Part shown: positions 11,999 to 26,900 of the stretch, in pieces
How the letters are laid out: each line of letters opens with the position of its first letter
How positions within the stretch are numbered: the stretch's first letter is position 1
Source of the DNA: Branchiostoma floridae
Taxonomy: Eukaryota; Chordata; Leptocardii; Amphioxiformes; Branchiostomatidae
DNA length: 64,000 bases
Assembly: GCF_000003815.2 (NCBI RefSeq)
Contig: NC_049980.1
Location: 20,007,743-20,071,742, forward strand
Direction: 5' to 3'
Made by a program: the position numbers and the translations under genes
Notes under the pieces: model-generated
Databases searched by the model: none
Told to the model about the DNA's origin: nothing
Seen by the model: the letters and a program-made list of their open reading frames with translations, nothing else

Positions 11999-14900
11999 TT
12001 ACACCAACGGAGGAACATCAAGATTGTCCACAAAGTCCTCGCTGTTTGGTCTTTCCACAGGCCGGGATGTGACAGTCCCGAAGGGCTGTGCTGTTGGTCT
12101 GTGTTTTTCTGCTGTGATAGCGGCAAAGTCTACACCTTTACTCTTTGAAGGGTCCACCTCCAGTCTTTCAAAGGCTTGCCTTGCTTTCCCTGTGGGGGGC
12201 TCAGCAGGCTTGCTGGTTTTTTTATCCTTGTCTTGTTTGACCTTAAGGGGTTTCACCACCTGGGTTGCCTGCGTCAAAAAGCAAAAGAAACAAGTTGTTA
12301 TCCAATGAAAAGTAGAAATAGAATTCTGAAGCTTGACTTAATCTGTAATTACCAACACAATGAAAAAAGTTTGGGATTCAATTTTTGACTCAAAGGCATA
12401 ATCCCTTGACAAAAACGTGTGCTGTTAAGTCGAAAATCTAGTCTTGAACATTCTTCTTTGTGTTGGAAATTGCAGTTTAAATTTGGCTTTGGAATGGATT
12501 CTACCAACATAAATTTACTTACGAGTTGAAATTAGAGTTATAGATACTTTTGTAAGGATCATGTGCAGCACAGTGAGGCTATACAATTATTCTATAGAAG
12601 ATGGCTTAAATTCATGTCACTTGATTGCATATCAAAGGAATGGCACTTAAACATGGAAACAAACAAGATTTATAATGTGAAGAAACAAAAACACAAGTCA
12701 GTTTTTCAATAAACACAGTAATGCCATTCTGCCTTTACACTCGTGGATATCCATCTATGTAGGAGCAAACTGATTTTGAGTATCATGCAACTTTTGTACT
12801 TGCAACAATCTTATATTTGTCTTCAATATATTTCAGTGGGCTAACTTGTTCATCACTGATTGTTTAGCACCAAGGACAGTACCATACAATAATGCATCAT
12901 TGGCCACTGTTCAGCAACAAGGACAGTGCCATCCAATCAAGTATAGACAGCAATAACACTGTCAAGCACCATGGACAGTACAATACAACCATGTATAAGC
13001 ATCAATAACACCGTTCAGCACCAAGGAAAGTACATTACAACCATGTATAAGTATCAATAACACCGTTCAGCACCAAGGACAGTACCATTCAACCAAGTAT
13101 AAGTTGCAATGACATTGTTAAGCACCAAGGACAGTACCATCCAATCAAGTATAAGCATCAATAACACTATTCAGCACTAAGGACTGTGCCATCTTACCAT
13201 GAAAAAGCATCAATAACACTGTTAAGCGCTGAGGACAGTGCCATACAACCATGTATAAGTGACAATAACATTGTTCAGCACCAAGGACAGTACCCTCCAA
13301 CAATGCAAGGTTGGCCACTGTTCAGCACCAAGGACAGTACCTTACAACCATGTATAAGCATCATTAACACTGTTCAGCACCAAGGACAGTGTCATACAAC
13401 AAGGCATAGTAAGCACTGTTCTGCACCAAGGATAGTAACATCCAACCTTGTATAAGCATCAATATCACTGTTCAGCACCAAGGACAGTACCGTTCAACCA
13501 TGTATAGGCAGTGCTATTTATCACTGTTCATGAAAGTGCCTAAATATAAACAGAGTTTAGGACAAGTTCTTTGTAGGAGCATCTACATCCAAGACTGATT
13601 TAATATTTTATTTGATTGTAATATCATTGTAAGTAAGAGCAGACCTTGGGCATTGTGATGAGGAGATTTCCAGTTGTCTGCGAACGAACAGCCTTGCATG
13701 AGTCAGGTCTGACTTCCTCTGGTAAATGCAACTGTAAGATCTGTGGGGAAAGTGATGTGCAACCAGTTAATTTTAGTCTAAAGTTGCCTGGTATCCCTGT
13801 GTATTTAGCTACTATGGTTCTATCAAAGAACCATTTGCAAATACTACACATATTGTTTTACTATTGTCCAGATGGTGGAAAGGGAAAAGTATCTTGCACA
13901 AGGCAATGGCAAGGAAATAGAGATGGATACCAGGCTAAGTTTAAAGAGCATGAATATCATTACAGTCTTATTAACGTTCCATACTCATCTTGAATAATAT
14001 ACTGAGTAGGCAGTTGTTTATAGTACATGCATTTTAATCCATAATGTGAACTGTATACTTGATAATGCTATCCAGGTATACTTGATGATTTTATCCAGAG
14101 TGGATGCACAGTTATTACAATGTTCTTTGATGAAATTGAAGCTAGCACACATATCATTTCATGTATGTGTTTAGCATAGGTAAATTATACTGCCTCACAG
14201 AGACTAGCACTTTGTTCCTCAACTATTGTCTTCAATTGTTTATCACATAGCTTTTGTTTCTGGAAGTTGTGGCTTCTCCATACCTTTCCCTTGATGGTGA
14301 CTCTGACATATGTAGGCTGGACATCCACATCCATGAGGGATGTGTCCATGTACCTGTGTGACATTTGATAAAGGGTAAAGCAGTCATCCTCAATTGCGGT
14401 GAAGCATGATGCTTTTCCAAGCAGCTAGTAGTAGTGCAATGTGGCCTCACTATGGTTTCATTTTCAGTCAATCACAATGGAGCACCCCAACTCTAAAAGG
14501 GCAGCCATTTTTGTCAGCAGAAAGCATCTCCACCCTTTAGATCCAATTTTGATTCATATGGAGCAGGAGAGGGGTTACTTACCACTTGAGACAACACTGG
14601 CAGTCTACCTGTGTCTGGTAAAAGCTTTATCATGATCTGGCCTTGTGTACTAAGTACATGTAGTATAGCAATTGTTCAGACCTGTTCTTACTCAGGAAAG
14701 GGCATATATCTGGAGTATTGTTGCCTTAGTTCAACAAAGGAGTACTAGAAAAAAAAACTTAGTATAACCTCCTTGGTTCATGAACATGAACTGTGAAATT
14801 CTGCAATGAAGAAAGCATCTAACCTTCCAAGTATCAATGTATTCATGCTGAAATGTCAAAAGCAAGCTGTGCATGACAAAGTAAGGGCATATTGGAAAGG

Positions 14901-17900
14901 CCAATGCGGTTTGCTCTGACATTGAAGACTACGGTTGATTTCATTGGCCTGCAACACTGGAAGGCTTAAAATGCCCTCAGAATCCATCTAGCACTGACAC
15001 TAGTAAAAGTATATCCACTTCAGTTGCAACCAAAATTTAACACTTTGGTCTTGTTTTATGGATAATCCTCAATTCAATCAAATCAGCTTCTACTGCAGTA
15101 TCTGCTCACCACAATTCAATCAAAGGCTTACTGCTGCCAAGAGTGAACAGATATTTACTGAGTGTAGAGAAAGAAGAAGATAACAAAATGCATTGACTCA
15201 AAGCCTGACCTGAACACTGCAACATCCAACTGCAGAGTGTTGTCATCTTCATTCTCTGTCAAGTTAAAGTCCACCCTGAAAAGTTAAGAAAAGTTTCACA
15301 ATGGCTATTCTGCACTTTGAAACATCTGAACCACAGATAGATATGGGTATCTCACTATTAGTTATTGGCATCTCAACCATTACTTATGGCCAAAGCTTGC
15401 TTTTCTCTTGAATACAGTAGATAAGGATACAAAATACAAATGAATACAGACAGATGCAGTCATGACAAAATTAATACCAGTAATTCATAACATTGAACCA
15501 GTGAATGCAGTGCGCCATTTTGTATTGCCTACATTGGAGATTAGTACAGAGAATATTCTTCTTGATGTTACATTACTCACTACATACAAAAGACATAATC
15601 GTGATAAGATATAATACAATGGCAAAAGAGGGCCATTGGCACACTACATAAAATATTTTCATTGAACTATGAGCGAGGCTATTGACACACCCAGTGTGTC
15701 AATAGCCTAACAGGCTATTGACACACTGAGTGTGTCGATAGCCTGTTTAGGCTATTGGCACACTGAGTGTGTCGATAGCCTGTTAGGCTATTGACACACC
15801 CAGTGATAGAAACCACTAAAATGAGGAAATCTTACGATTATATTTGAGAATCAACACTCTGAAAAATACAAATGGCATCCTGTGTCCATTATCAACCCAA
15901 AATACGATCTTTTTCACGTGTTTACGGCACAATTTTAAACATCGGAATCTGCTATCATATAGGGTGCTAGTTTTACTGTCACCGCATGTGATCATGGCAG
16001 CCATGTTGGATCGGTTAGGAACACGTTTTCAGCTGTGTTTACCGACGAATTCCTGCCATATTGGAGAATTTTCGGCCTCAAAACTTATATCACTAAGGAA
16101 GCGAAGTTATAGTTGTTGTTTTACCTCCATTATTTTTAATGTGAAAGAAATATTCTTCCGAGTCGCTGCCGATAGCGCCGGAACCACACGGCCGAAAATT
16201 ATGACATGTTTTGTGGTCAGTGTTATTTTTGGTTTATATTGTTAACAGAAACTTTAAAAGTTGTTTATATATAAAATATTCTTATATCAAATGGATGTTT
16301 AAAAAGGGACAAGAAAAATTGAAAAAAAAAAATTAAAAAAACTCCGGCGCGGACTCGAACCGGGTCGTAGCTGGTATCATGAATTTCCGGGCCAACGCTC
16401 TATCCACTACGCTACGTCATACATACACGATGAACGCTGTATTATTAGGTATCCAGATGTAGGGCATAACTTGAATACGTCCGTTCATTCCAAGATTCAA
16501 AGATTCCAATGTCTAATCTTCCGAACAATGTCTAATCAACTATTGCTTGTGTAAAATATTGCCGGAAAGGCATGTTACAAGCTCTGATTGGCTGACTGGC
16601 ATCTCGGTGTGTCAATAGCCTGTTTGGCTATTGGCACACTGAGTGTGTCAATAGCCACAGCGTTGAACTATAACACAACACTTACTTGGCTTCATTGACA
16701 TTATAGGGTCTGCCATCCTCTGCAAACAGATTTCTCTGCCTCTTAGGTTGATCACTTTTATGGGAAAAGAAAAGAGTAGATTAATATGATCCCCAAAGTA
16801 TGCCACAATGTCTTATGCAACTATGCCCAGGGTTCTCTCCAGAGAGTGGAATAAGGGAGGCCCTCCACTATACTCTCAGCCAGCTCCACTATACTATTTT
16901 TCAAATTTAGTTTGTTTCTTCTCTATTTTCTTTGTTAGTTTTGCTAAGATTAATGACAATTCACAGATTTTTGTACCAAGTCGCATCACTTTTCCAGTCA
17001 GCATTGTCTGCAAAAACTTGTGAATGAGCAATGATCAAAACAATAGTAGTTTTGCCACTTCACAACAAAGGAATAACAACAGTATATTATACTAAGGCTT
17101 GTAGTATTTGACACCCTTTGTCAGTGCAAAATGAACCCATTTTCATGAAAGTGTTGCGGGTTATTTTTGCCAGCCCCTCCACTATACTAAAAAATAAAAT
17201 TCTGGGGAGAACCCTGATGCCATTACATTTATAATGGGGTGAATGGTTTGGGTTTTCAGAATTTTATGCAGATCCCCGAAGTATGCGATAGGCCGTAATG
17301 CAATTAGTTAGCTTCTACTGTACTCAGGCTGTTCATCCACAATACTACACATCCATAATACTACACATAATACTGAAAACCTTTTTGGCAAAGGTACAAT
17401 GAGACGACACTTACTCCTCAACCCCCTCCTTCTTCCGATTCTGCTCTTCTATTTTCTTCTGGATTTCCAGGCGAGATTCAGGTGTGTAACCAACTTGTTG
17501 TTTCCAGAACCTGTTAGAAAATATTGAGTGCTGCCCATCAGAACTTTGATGTCAAGTGAATAACATGATTTCGCCATCAATAGATGTATTTTTGTTCAAG
17601 CAGGAATGAACAACTCATAGTTGACATTTTACATTTACTCTATTTGGGAATATGATATAGTACTGTACTCACTCCTCATCTTCTTTCTCTTCCTTGCCCC
17701 CCTCCCCATCTTTAGTGTTACTGTCAGACTGGTGAGTGTTGATGTCAGTATACCACCTTCCATCAAACCCAGGTTGTGCACCCGTCCTGGCCTCCTGGGC
17801 CTCTGCTTTCCTCTCAGATTCCTCTTTTTCTTTCAGCTGCACAAAAATAAACAAATGTTATTGTCAGCATCATACATGTATTTGACATTTAATACTGGAA

Positions 17901-20900
17901 ATATTCACAGCGGTTTGCTTGTCGTCTTGTAGTAATCATCACATCAAAAACTAATGTATTCTGTCAGCAACGTTCACTTACTGTGAGCTTTTTATGCCAC
18001 AACGTGTCCTTGAATTCAACAATAAACTACTTTCTATGGCGATAAGTAACATCCTTAAGAAAATAAAATTGGTATTTGCATTTAAGTCATATTTTCAGAA
18101 TACTGCTCTGCTCAAAATCAGTAAAATTCATTTCATGAAAATAGGGGTATAACAACTTACCCTTTTCTGGATGTATTCCTTCTGCTGTTCTATTATCCTT
18201 TTCCTCACTTCTTCATATTCCTGTTGAAATGTACAATGTACTCAATGTTTTTTCCAATGGTTGTGAAGTGCAACTGTTACAGGAATATGTCAAATTCCTT
18301 ACTGTCTTCAGGACAAAACATAGACACAGTGAAAGAATATGTAGAAGGAATGGAAATTTGAACACCTAACTTCTGACATAACATCCATTGGCATAATACC
18401 GGTCGGTTTACTGCAATTTCTCAAGCAATGCTAATTTGGCAAATGATCAACGCATCATTTTCTCCAGTTACATGTTGCTGTTACAGATTACCTTTGCCAC
18501 TTCTTCTGTGTAAATTATTTTGTCTCTCTGGTCCTGCTAAAAACATAACATCGTAATTGGAACACACCGCGGAATTGCACGGAGAACGGGCGCGTGGTTG
18601 GAAGGGGGTGCACTATACCGGCCGAACGAAACACGGCACAATTAACTGCCGCTATGTACCTTAATACATCCTCTGTTGTTCCTTTCTTTCCTGTTAGAAG
18701 TTGCACAAAACAAAAATCTGCATGAGCATACAAAAAGTCATGAGAAAATGGGCGTATACTGACAAGAATTTTCATTTAATTTTGGTCCGTCACAACCGCT
18801 ATGATGAAAACTTTACTGCTGGCCGTAGCATTAAAAATGGCGGGAAAATGGCGGCGTACGTTCAATTTGACCCATTCAGCCGTAGATCCGGGCGATAATG
18901 CAACGGTTCCTCACACTTTTACACGAGTTGTAGGTCACCAAAAGAAATTCAAGATTGCTGTTGAATCATGCTCGTCTTGTGCCGTGAGCACATGTGATTA
19001 TTATCTACAAATCTGGCGATGAACGTGACAGTGTGTTTGTCCCACGACGAGCTCGCCTGCCCCGAAAATGACCTGAAAACTTTTGGCCTTGTTGTCTTCG
19101 AATGCATTGTTATCGATGCTTTGTAAATTATGTATTGGACTCCTAGATGTCTGAAGTGTGCATACCTCAGAAATAACTATTGTTGCATGTGTAGATCTCT
19201 TTAAGTTCCACTATTTTTAATCGACCGGTATAAGGCTTATGACCGGTATTATGCCAATGCATGTTAACAGTGTACAAACTGCTCCTTCCAAGAGTGTACT
19301 GATCAAATTACCAATGAAAACAATCATAATTATGTTACTTTTTTTCTTTTCAACGTAATTTGTATTAACTAATTATTTGTGAATTTACCTGTCTTGCCAG
19401 GATCCTTTCAGTTTTCTGGATAATTTTTCCATCTAATGTCTGGAGATTTAAAAGAAAAAACTTTAATTCAACATCATATTTTCACAAACTGGTAATGTGA
19501 TGATAGGGCTTGAAGTGCTGGTTGCAAATGCATTTGGTGGGTTCATCGATGCACCTATTTTTGTGCAAGGGTGACATGTACATGTATGTACCTAAAGTAT
19601 GTTTCGACAGTATATTCTTGACATTAAAGTGCCAGAAGAAAACTTCTGCTGTATTACTTCTAAAAATTTTTAAGCTAGCTTTAAAAAAGATTTTTAGGTT
19701 AGATGTACCATTGCATTTATTTCCAAAAATGAAATTCCAGCCCTGAATGCTAAATATGAATCCGAACATTTATGTTTTTGGACATATTGTCCAGATATAT
19801 TTGGTTTCATGACGACAAGTCATTACAACTTTCTGCTATACATACAGAATTATAAGTTAATATTCAACAATGCCAGTCCTACCTTAAGTTGTGGGAGGGT
19901 GGTAACGACATACTGCCTGTAACCATCATAGTCCGTGCAGGGGTTCCCTGTCAGATACCTACCAAAACATGGATGGTGCATGGTAATAAGTGTATTATTA
20001 TCATTATAAAAAAGTGCATCACCCTGTTTTTAATGTGTATTGCACTGTTTAAAAAAATGTATTTCGTCATTTTTTTAAAGCATAATACTTTCTAAAAGTG
20101 TTTTACACAGTTTCCAAATGACTATTACAGTCTTTCTGAAAGTGTAGTACATACTTTTTGAAAGTGGATTAACTTGATTATGAACACTTATCAGATTGTA
20201 TTGAAAAATATCTGAATTCTTCCACTTGTGTATCACACTGATTTCAAAAGTACATTATTGCCAATTAGAAGTGGATTACACTGTTTGTGACAATGTATGA
20301 TTTTGTCCCAGACTAACGACTCACAGCTCCTGCAGGAATTGGTTCTGTTGGAGGTGTTCCACACTGGTCAGCTCACCCACAAAATTCACAGTCAAGTCCA
20401 GCTTTTTCAGAGACTCACAGCCTGCAGGGGATGGAGATACAATCTTTTGCCTGAAACTCATTTTGGCTGAAATCATCTCACCCACAAGTAACCTTTCATA
20501 TTCTAGATAAAACAAGGTCAAACTAAAACAGCTTTAAAACTTACAAGAGAGTTTTAGGTATGGGTAATGGCTAAATTCATTCATTTATCCATCCATCCAT
20601 TCATTCAATGATATTATACATTTATAACTTATAGTTTGGAGCAATACCTTCCAGCCAACAATGAGCATCAGTTGTCAAAAAATATTTGAATATTGATAAA
20701 GCCTAGAACTTTATAGCCTACTGCTAGAGCCTGTCTGATTCAAGCTCTAGCAGTCTGCTATCTCTTCCACACATGTAACTATGCAGTAGATTGATCCATA
20801 CTTTCCTTCTTACAACTTCAGTTACTTGTCAGCTGGAAGAAGCCTGATTGATTAGTTCCTGTCGTCTATCTGATTGCATCTCTTCCCAATCGACCTTGAT

Positions 20901-23900
20901 CTACATGTAGGGATTGGCTAAGTCCCAGGAGCGGATTCCTCTCTAATGTGAATTAATTGCTTGTTGTTATCATCATGATCGACTTTGGTTTCAAACCCAA
21001 ACTAGAGAAAGTGCCTGCCAGAGTGCATGCTTAAGGAAAATCCCAGGGTACGTCATTTCCAGTAAAAAGATCAATAAACTTGTTATGTACATTCGAGTCT
21101 GTTACCTTAGATGTGATCACACAGCAACCGTATCAATCATCCTTCTCTCCCCACTCTCCCAACAGAGCAGATAAAACAGACTTTAAAATTAACTTCAACT
21201 CTTATAACTCTGCTGGGTACCCTAAGAGTAAGAGTTATTTAGGCCTTCTCAAGAAATGTCTTCAATTTAAAGTCTGGCACGGCACGAAAAACGGTATTTA
21301 AGGATGCTGAAACCATGCGTAATGTTGACGTATTTTCCTCCTTTACGGATCTATACACCACTTATACGAGTACGTAAATATTGCCTTTAAGTGGTCTTTC
21401 TGTAGGTCCGTGTTAGTCCTTATTTTCCGGTTTTCCCGTTGTCTTTAAGCAGCTTAAAGATGTCGTAAATGATTTTTAAAACCCCCTTAAAACTTGTTTA
21501 AAGTTCACGTTTATTTGATCTAAAGCCTCTTTACGTCTCATATACAATTGCATTAAGTGGATTATAACGTGTGTTTTAGTGCCTTTTCAGCAGCTTAAAG
21601 TTGTCATAAATACTTATTAAAACGCCCTTAAGACATGTTTAAACTTCACGTTTATTTGATCTAAAGCCTCTTTACGTCTCATATACGTGTGCATTAAGAG
21701 GATTATAACGTGTGTTTAGGTGCCTTTTCAGCAGTTTAAAGTTGCCATAAATATCTATTAAAACGCCCTTAAGACATGTTTAAACTTCACGTATATTTGA
21801 TCTAAAGCCTATTTACGTCTCATATACGTGTGCATTAAGTGGATTATAACGTGTGTTTAGGTGCCTTTTCAGCAGCTTAAATTTGCCATAAATACCTATT
21901 AAAACGCCCTTAAGACTTGTTTAAACTTCACGTTTATTTGATCTAAAGCCTATTTACGTCTCATATACGTGTGCATTAAGTGGATTATAACGTGTGTTTT
22001 GGTGCCTTTTCAGCAGCTTAAATTTGCCATAAATACTTATTAAAACGCCCTTAAGACATGTTTAAACTTCACGTTTATTTGATCTAAAGCCTATTTACGT
22101 CTCATATACGTGTGAATTAAGAGGATTTAATGTGTCTATATTTTTCTTTTTAGCAGCTTAAAGTTGTCATAAATACGTACTAAAATACCCTTAAGGCATG
22201 TTTAAAGTTCCCTCTGTACGTCTCATATACGTGTGCATTAAGTTGATTATAACGTGTGGATACGTGCCATTTTAGGAGAATAATCATTAGCACATTTCAT
22301 AGCAAGAAAATACAATGGATGAAACTTTGAAATTTTATTGAATTACGAGAAAATATTACATGGAAAAGTAAAGAAAACCTACAGCCTACTAAGTATTTGT
22401 GGCCTTTCATTCTGATGTAGTCGGCAGTTGAAACAATCACAACGGTTGCGCAATTCCGTGCAGCAGTCCACAGTCCCATTTCCAGTGTCGGGTGAAGCGT
22501 CTCGGCGTAAGTTAAAAAGAGCACACATGTACAGTTCCATCTGGTCATCACAGGAATAAGAATCCGGTAAGATCTAGAGTAGTGGCCGATATGACTCGTG
22601 CTGTTGGATGGTCCTGGATTCTGTGAACGCGAAACATGTTCAGCTTGCAGTGTCGGCTTCTATTAATCCGGATGGTACAAGGGCCGTGATTTCCATTCTG
22701 TGTCGATTTCCAACAACAACAGCTTTTACAGAATGATAGCCACCTCGTATCTTTGAGTCAAATTCCGTCACCGGGGGTCCTAGGCGGTAAAAGCGGTGTC
22801 GCGGCCACAACTTGCGGGCTAGAACAGGCCCAAACTTTCTTCAATACTTCTCTTAAAAAATGAACGCCTGGAAAATAACCGCTCCTTGTCGTACGTATGG
22901 CCCGTAAATTTGAACCCCCACTCTTTTCTGCCATTGGATACATCCTATCACATGACACAGCTGTGCCACAGACGGACCAAGGAAGTTCAACCTCCTTGGA
23001 CGGACGGAGGCGTGCGCCCCATGGCGAGTACGAAATAACGCTGAATAAATTTACATCTTGCCTGCCCACGCATATCACCATAATTAACCCAAACAAACAC
23101 GAGCAACACGAGAAGACACCGCCTGTGTGCACAAACTGTTCTTTCTCGACGCTTGCTTGTAGATAAAGAAATAAACATATTTCGTACATTTACCTGTAGT
23201 AAGAACTGCTTGCCGTTTTATAGAGAAAACACAACTCACTGCACAAAACGCTATACCTACTACATCCTTATTCTTCAAGCAGAGGTTGAGTCGCGGAGAT
23301 ATTCATAGCAGTAGTCGGGATTTCTACCGTCTCTTAGCTCGAGTGTCAACTTGTGAAAACAGGCGGCCTCACCCTGATTTAGACCCTGGAATTTCAGAAC
23401 ATATATGCGGTATAAAATAAAAAGGAAAGGGTCTCCTCCTGTTCGCAGAAACTGCGCTTCAAACATGCCGTATGTTCAGCAGAAAAAGGCAACGTTTCAT
23501 AAAACCTTTGAGACGGTATTAGCCAATAGATAAAACGGGGGTAGTGCCCCCAAGTTTGCTTAAGCTACGCGGATTCAAAGATTAAACATGTCGTATGTTA
23601 ACAGAAATACGCAACATTTCATATACGTCTTGGCCACATATAAGGTAAACGGGGGAGGTCTCCCCTAGTTCGCTTAAACTGCGCGGATTCAAAGATTAAC
23701 CATGTCGTATGTTCAACAGAAATACGCAACATTTCATATACGTTTTGGCAGCATATAAGCTAAACGGGGGAGGTCTCTCCTAGTTCGCTTAAACTGCGCG
23801 GATTCAAAGATTAAACATGTCGTATGTTTTACAGAAATACGCAACATTTCATATACGTCTTGACAACATAAAAGCTAAACGGGGGAGGTCTCCCCTAGTT

Positions 23901-26900
23901 CGCTTAAACTGCGCGGATTTAAAGATTAAACATGTCGTATGTTCAACAGAAATACGCAACATTTCATATACGTCTTGGCAACATATAAGCTAAACAAGGG
24001 AGGTCTCCCCTAGTTCGCTTAAACTGCGCGGATTCAAAGATTAAACATGTCGTATGTTTTACAGAAATACGCAACATTTCATATACGTCAAGTTTTGGCA
24101 ACATATAAGCTAAACGGGGGAGGTCTCCCCTAGTTCGCTTAAACTGCGCGGATTCAAAGATTAAACATGTCGTATGTTCAACAGAAATACGCAACATTTC
24201 ATATACGTTTTGGCAGCATATAAGCTAAACGGGGGAGGTCTCCCCTTGTTCGCTTAAACTGCGCGGATTCAAAGATTAAACATGTTGTATGTTTTACAGA
24301 AATACGCAACATTTCATATACGTCTTGACAACGGGGGTGGTCTCCCGAGGATTCAAAGATTAAACTTGTTGTATGTTTTACAGAAATACGCAACATTTCA
24401 TATACGTTTTGGCAGCATATAAGCTAAACAAGGGAGGTCTCCCCTAGTTCGCTTAAACTGCGCGGATTCAAAGATTAAACATGTCGTATGTTCAAAAGAA
24501 ATACGCAACATTTCATATACGTTTTGGCAACATATAAGCTAAACGGGGGAGGTCTCCCCTTGTTCGCTTAAACTGCGCGGATTCAAAGAATAAACATGTC
24601 GTATGTTCAAATGAAATACGCAACATTTCATATACGTCTTGGCAAATATATTAACGGGGGAGGTCTTCCCTTCTTTGCTTAAATGACGGTTCGAAATAAA
24701 TTATATATATGGCATCCTTCGGTCAATATTGACCATGGTATCCGCAACATTTCATATAACGTAAAATAGCGCATATAAGCTAACCGTGAGAGGTTCTTCC
24801 CTGTTCGAATTAAACCTTGTGCACAGAAAGTTTGAATACGTCAAACGCTTTCGGAATAGCTAAAAAACACAGACGATTATTGTATTTGATTTTGTATTGT
24901 ATTGTATTTGTATTTGCTGAGTTATAAACATAACATTTTGTACCAGAAAGCGCAATAATTTTCAGTTTTGACTGTAAATCTTGCCACTGTTATAAAACAG
25001 ATGACGCAATGTTTTATCTAACACCAGACAAAGGATTATTACATTTGACTTAGCCGGTTAACATGTATTTTGTAACAGATCTAGAGAAACGGTATTTGTC
25101 CGTTTTAACAGAAAATATTTTTAAGACATTTAAGTTGTCTTTTCGGCATACTAAAATACATGTAAAATTCACGCGAAGAAACACAACAGATTAAGTTAGA
25201 TTTACAAACGCTGAAATCTTCCGTAAATGCCAAATGTATGTTTCCGATGCCTTTGATAGATCTTAAAATCTGCTGAAATATTTCTCCGCCTTTAAGGGCT
25301 TTATACGTATCTCTGAAACTTTGCTTAAAAAGTTGTTTTCGTGCTGTGTGGATATCTGAAGTGTGCATACTGTGGAAATACTGATGCTACATTTGATTTA
25401 GTAGATTTTTAAGGTTGCAACACTAGGGTATCCATCAGAATTATATACAGCTTGTATCTACCTTCTAGGTTCTCTATTCTTTCCACATTGTTGAGGGCAA
25501 GGTTCAGATACTCCAATTTCTTCAATCTTCCAACATTTTCTGGAAAACAAGAATTGTTAACTTTAAGTAATATATTTGATTTAGTAGGCTACTTATCTAT
25601 AGCCACAAAGGAATATTGAAATTTTGTAAATAAGTATAACTTGACATCAATATCATAAACCAGCAGCAGGATATTCTAGATTTCTATTGTTTGTTAGATC
25701 TACCTGTAAATGCATAAGAATGTTAAATCTAAGACAAATTAAGAAAAAAAACAGGTGTGTATGATTTTCATTTGTTTTTTCCAGGACTTTATGTTCTTCA
25801 TACATTCAAAGCACACCCATACTTAGTACTCACCTCAAGAAATGATTGAATCTAATGTTACATGTAATTCTATCTATTGTTTAAATTTCCATAGCAGATA
25901 TGCCCAGTTTTGCCTGTCATGATGGGCCGTTGACCATAATTGGGCCATTAGAAAGTGGATTCCATCAAATGACAGGATGCTCTATGCCATCTATTTTAAA
26001 AACCAATAGTGACTTGATACATTATATCTGACTTGCACGGTGCCCTGGGATATAGGGACTCTCTACTCCATCACCAAGTCATAAAGATTAGCCCCTTCTA
26101 GCCATACATAAACAAAGTGATACTCATGATGCACATCTCTGTATTCTCAAAGGGAAGATTCTAATGACAAGACAGGAAACCTGAAGTTGTTTGTCATGGA
26201 CAGAATCAATAATGCATTGTAAAAATCTGGTATTATGTGGACTATTATGATGATGGCCATTCAAATAGTACAAATTACAGGGAAAACAATCAGCTCTCTG
26301 CCAATAAGACAAAAAACTGAAGTCATTTGTTATTGTAGGAAACTGGGAAATAATGCAACTTATCATTATGTGAATTAAAAACTTAAACCTACATTAATAC
26401 TACTTAACTACATTCTGTAAAACTCCATAACAAGTGCTTAGAAAATGACAACATTCATAAGAAAAAAAATACTTCTTTTATTTTTCGTGACTCTCCAGAA
26501 TATGAAAAGATTATATAGAGTAGCCCAAGATGTCCTGAACATCTCTGTGAACTGTGCATGTCTTTGGTATTACTCACCCTGAATAAGTGGATCTCTTAAA
26601 TTCAACTTTTTTTTTACTATGAGCATCTTGGGTTATATTATGTTGGAAATTATACAACACATGACCAATATTTGTCAATAATTGTACATACCTATCTTTG
26701 GAATGACATTGTTCTGCAAGTAAAGAATCTTCAGGTCTCTGCACCATCTATCCAGGTGTTCTATCCTGAAAAGGATAAATAGAGAAATTAAATTTTGATC
26801 GAGCCATTACGATATTACCACATTATAGATTTGCCAGTTCAGAGAGTCCAACTCTGTTCTAAGAGCACATACTTAAAATACTAAGACAAACTGCAATCTG

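Noticed and set aside
15844-16245. 133-codon plus-strand open frame
   Set aside because: Lies inside the 992-bp transposon, shows no domain, and other frames there are equally open.
16341-16420. Functional tRNA gene
   Set aside because: The acceptor stem does not pair and the arms have mismatches; only A- and B-box-like sequences remain.
22758-23189. 143-codon minus-strand open frame in the large DNAAF11 intron
   Set aside because: Low-information composition, no motif, overlapping open frames on both strands, no family resemblance.
23964-24396. Repeated peptide with [20 protein letters not shown]
   Set aside because: Translation of the 115-bp tandem array; no start, domain or splice support.
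23470-24800. Regular repeats considered as a CRISPR array
   Set aside because: The whole unit is conserved, with no short repeat plus unique spacers, and the DNA is eukaryotic. The same holds for the 50-bp arrays.
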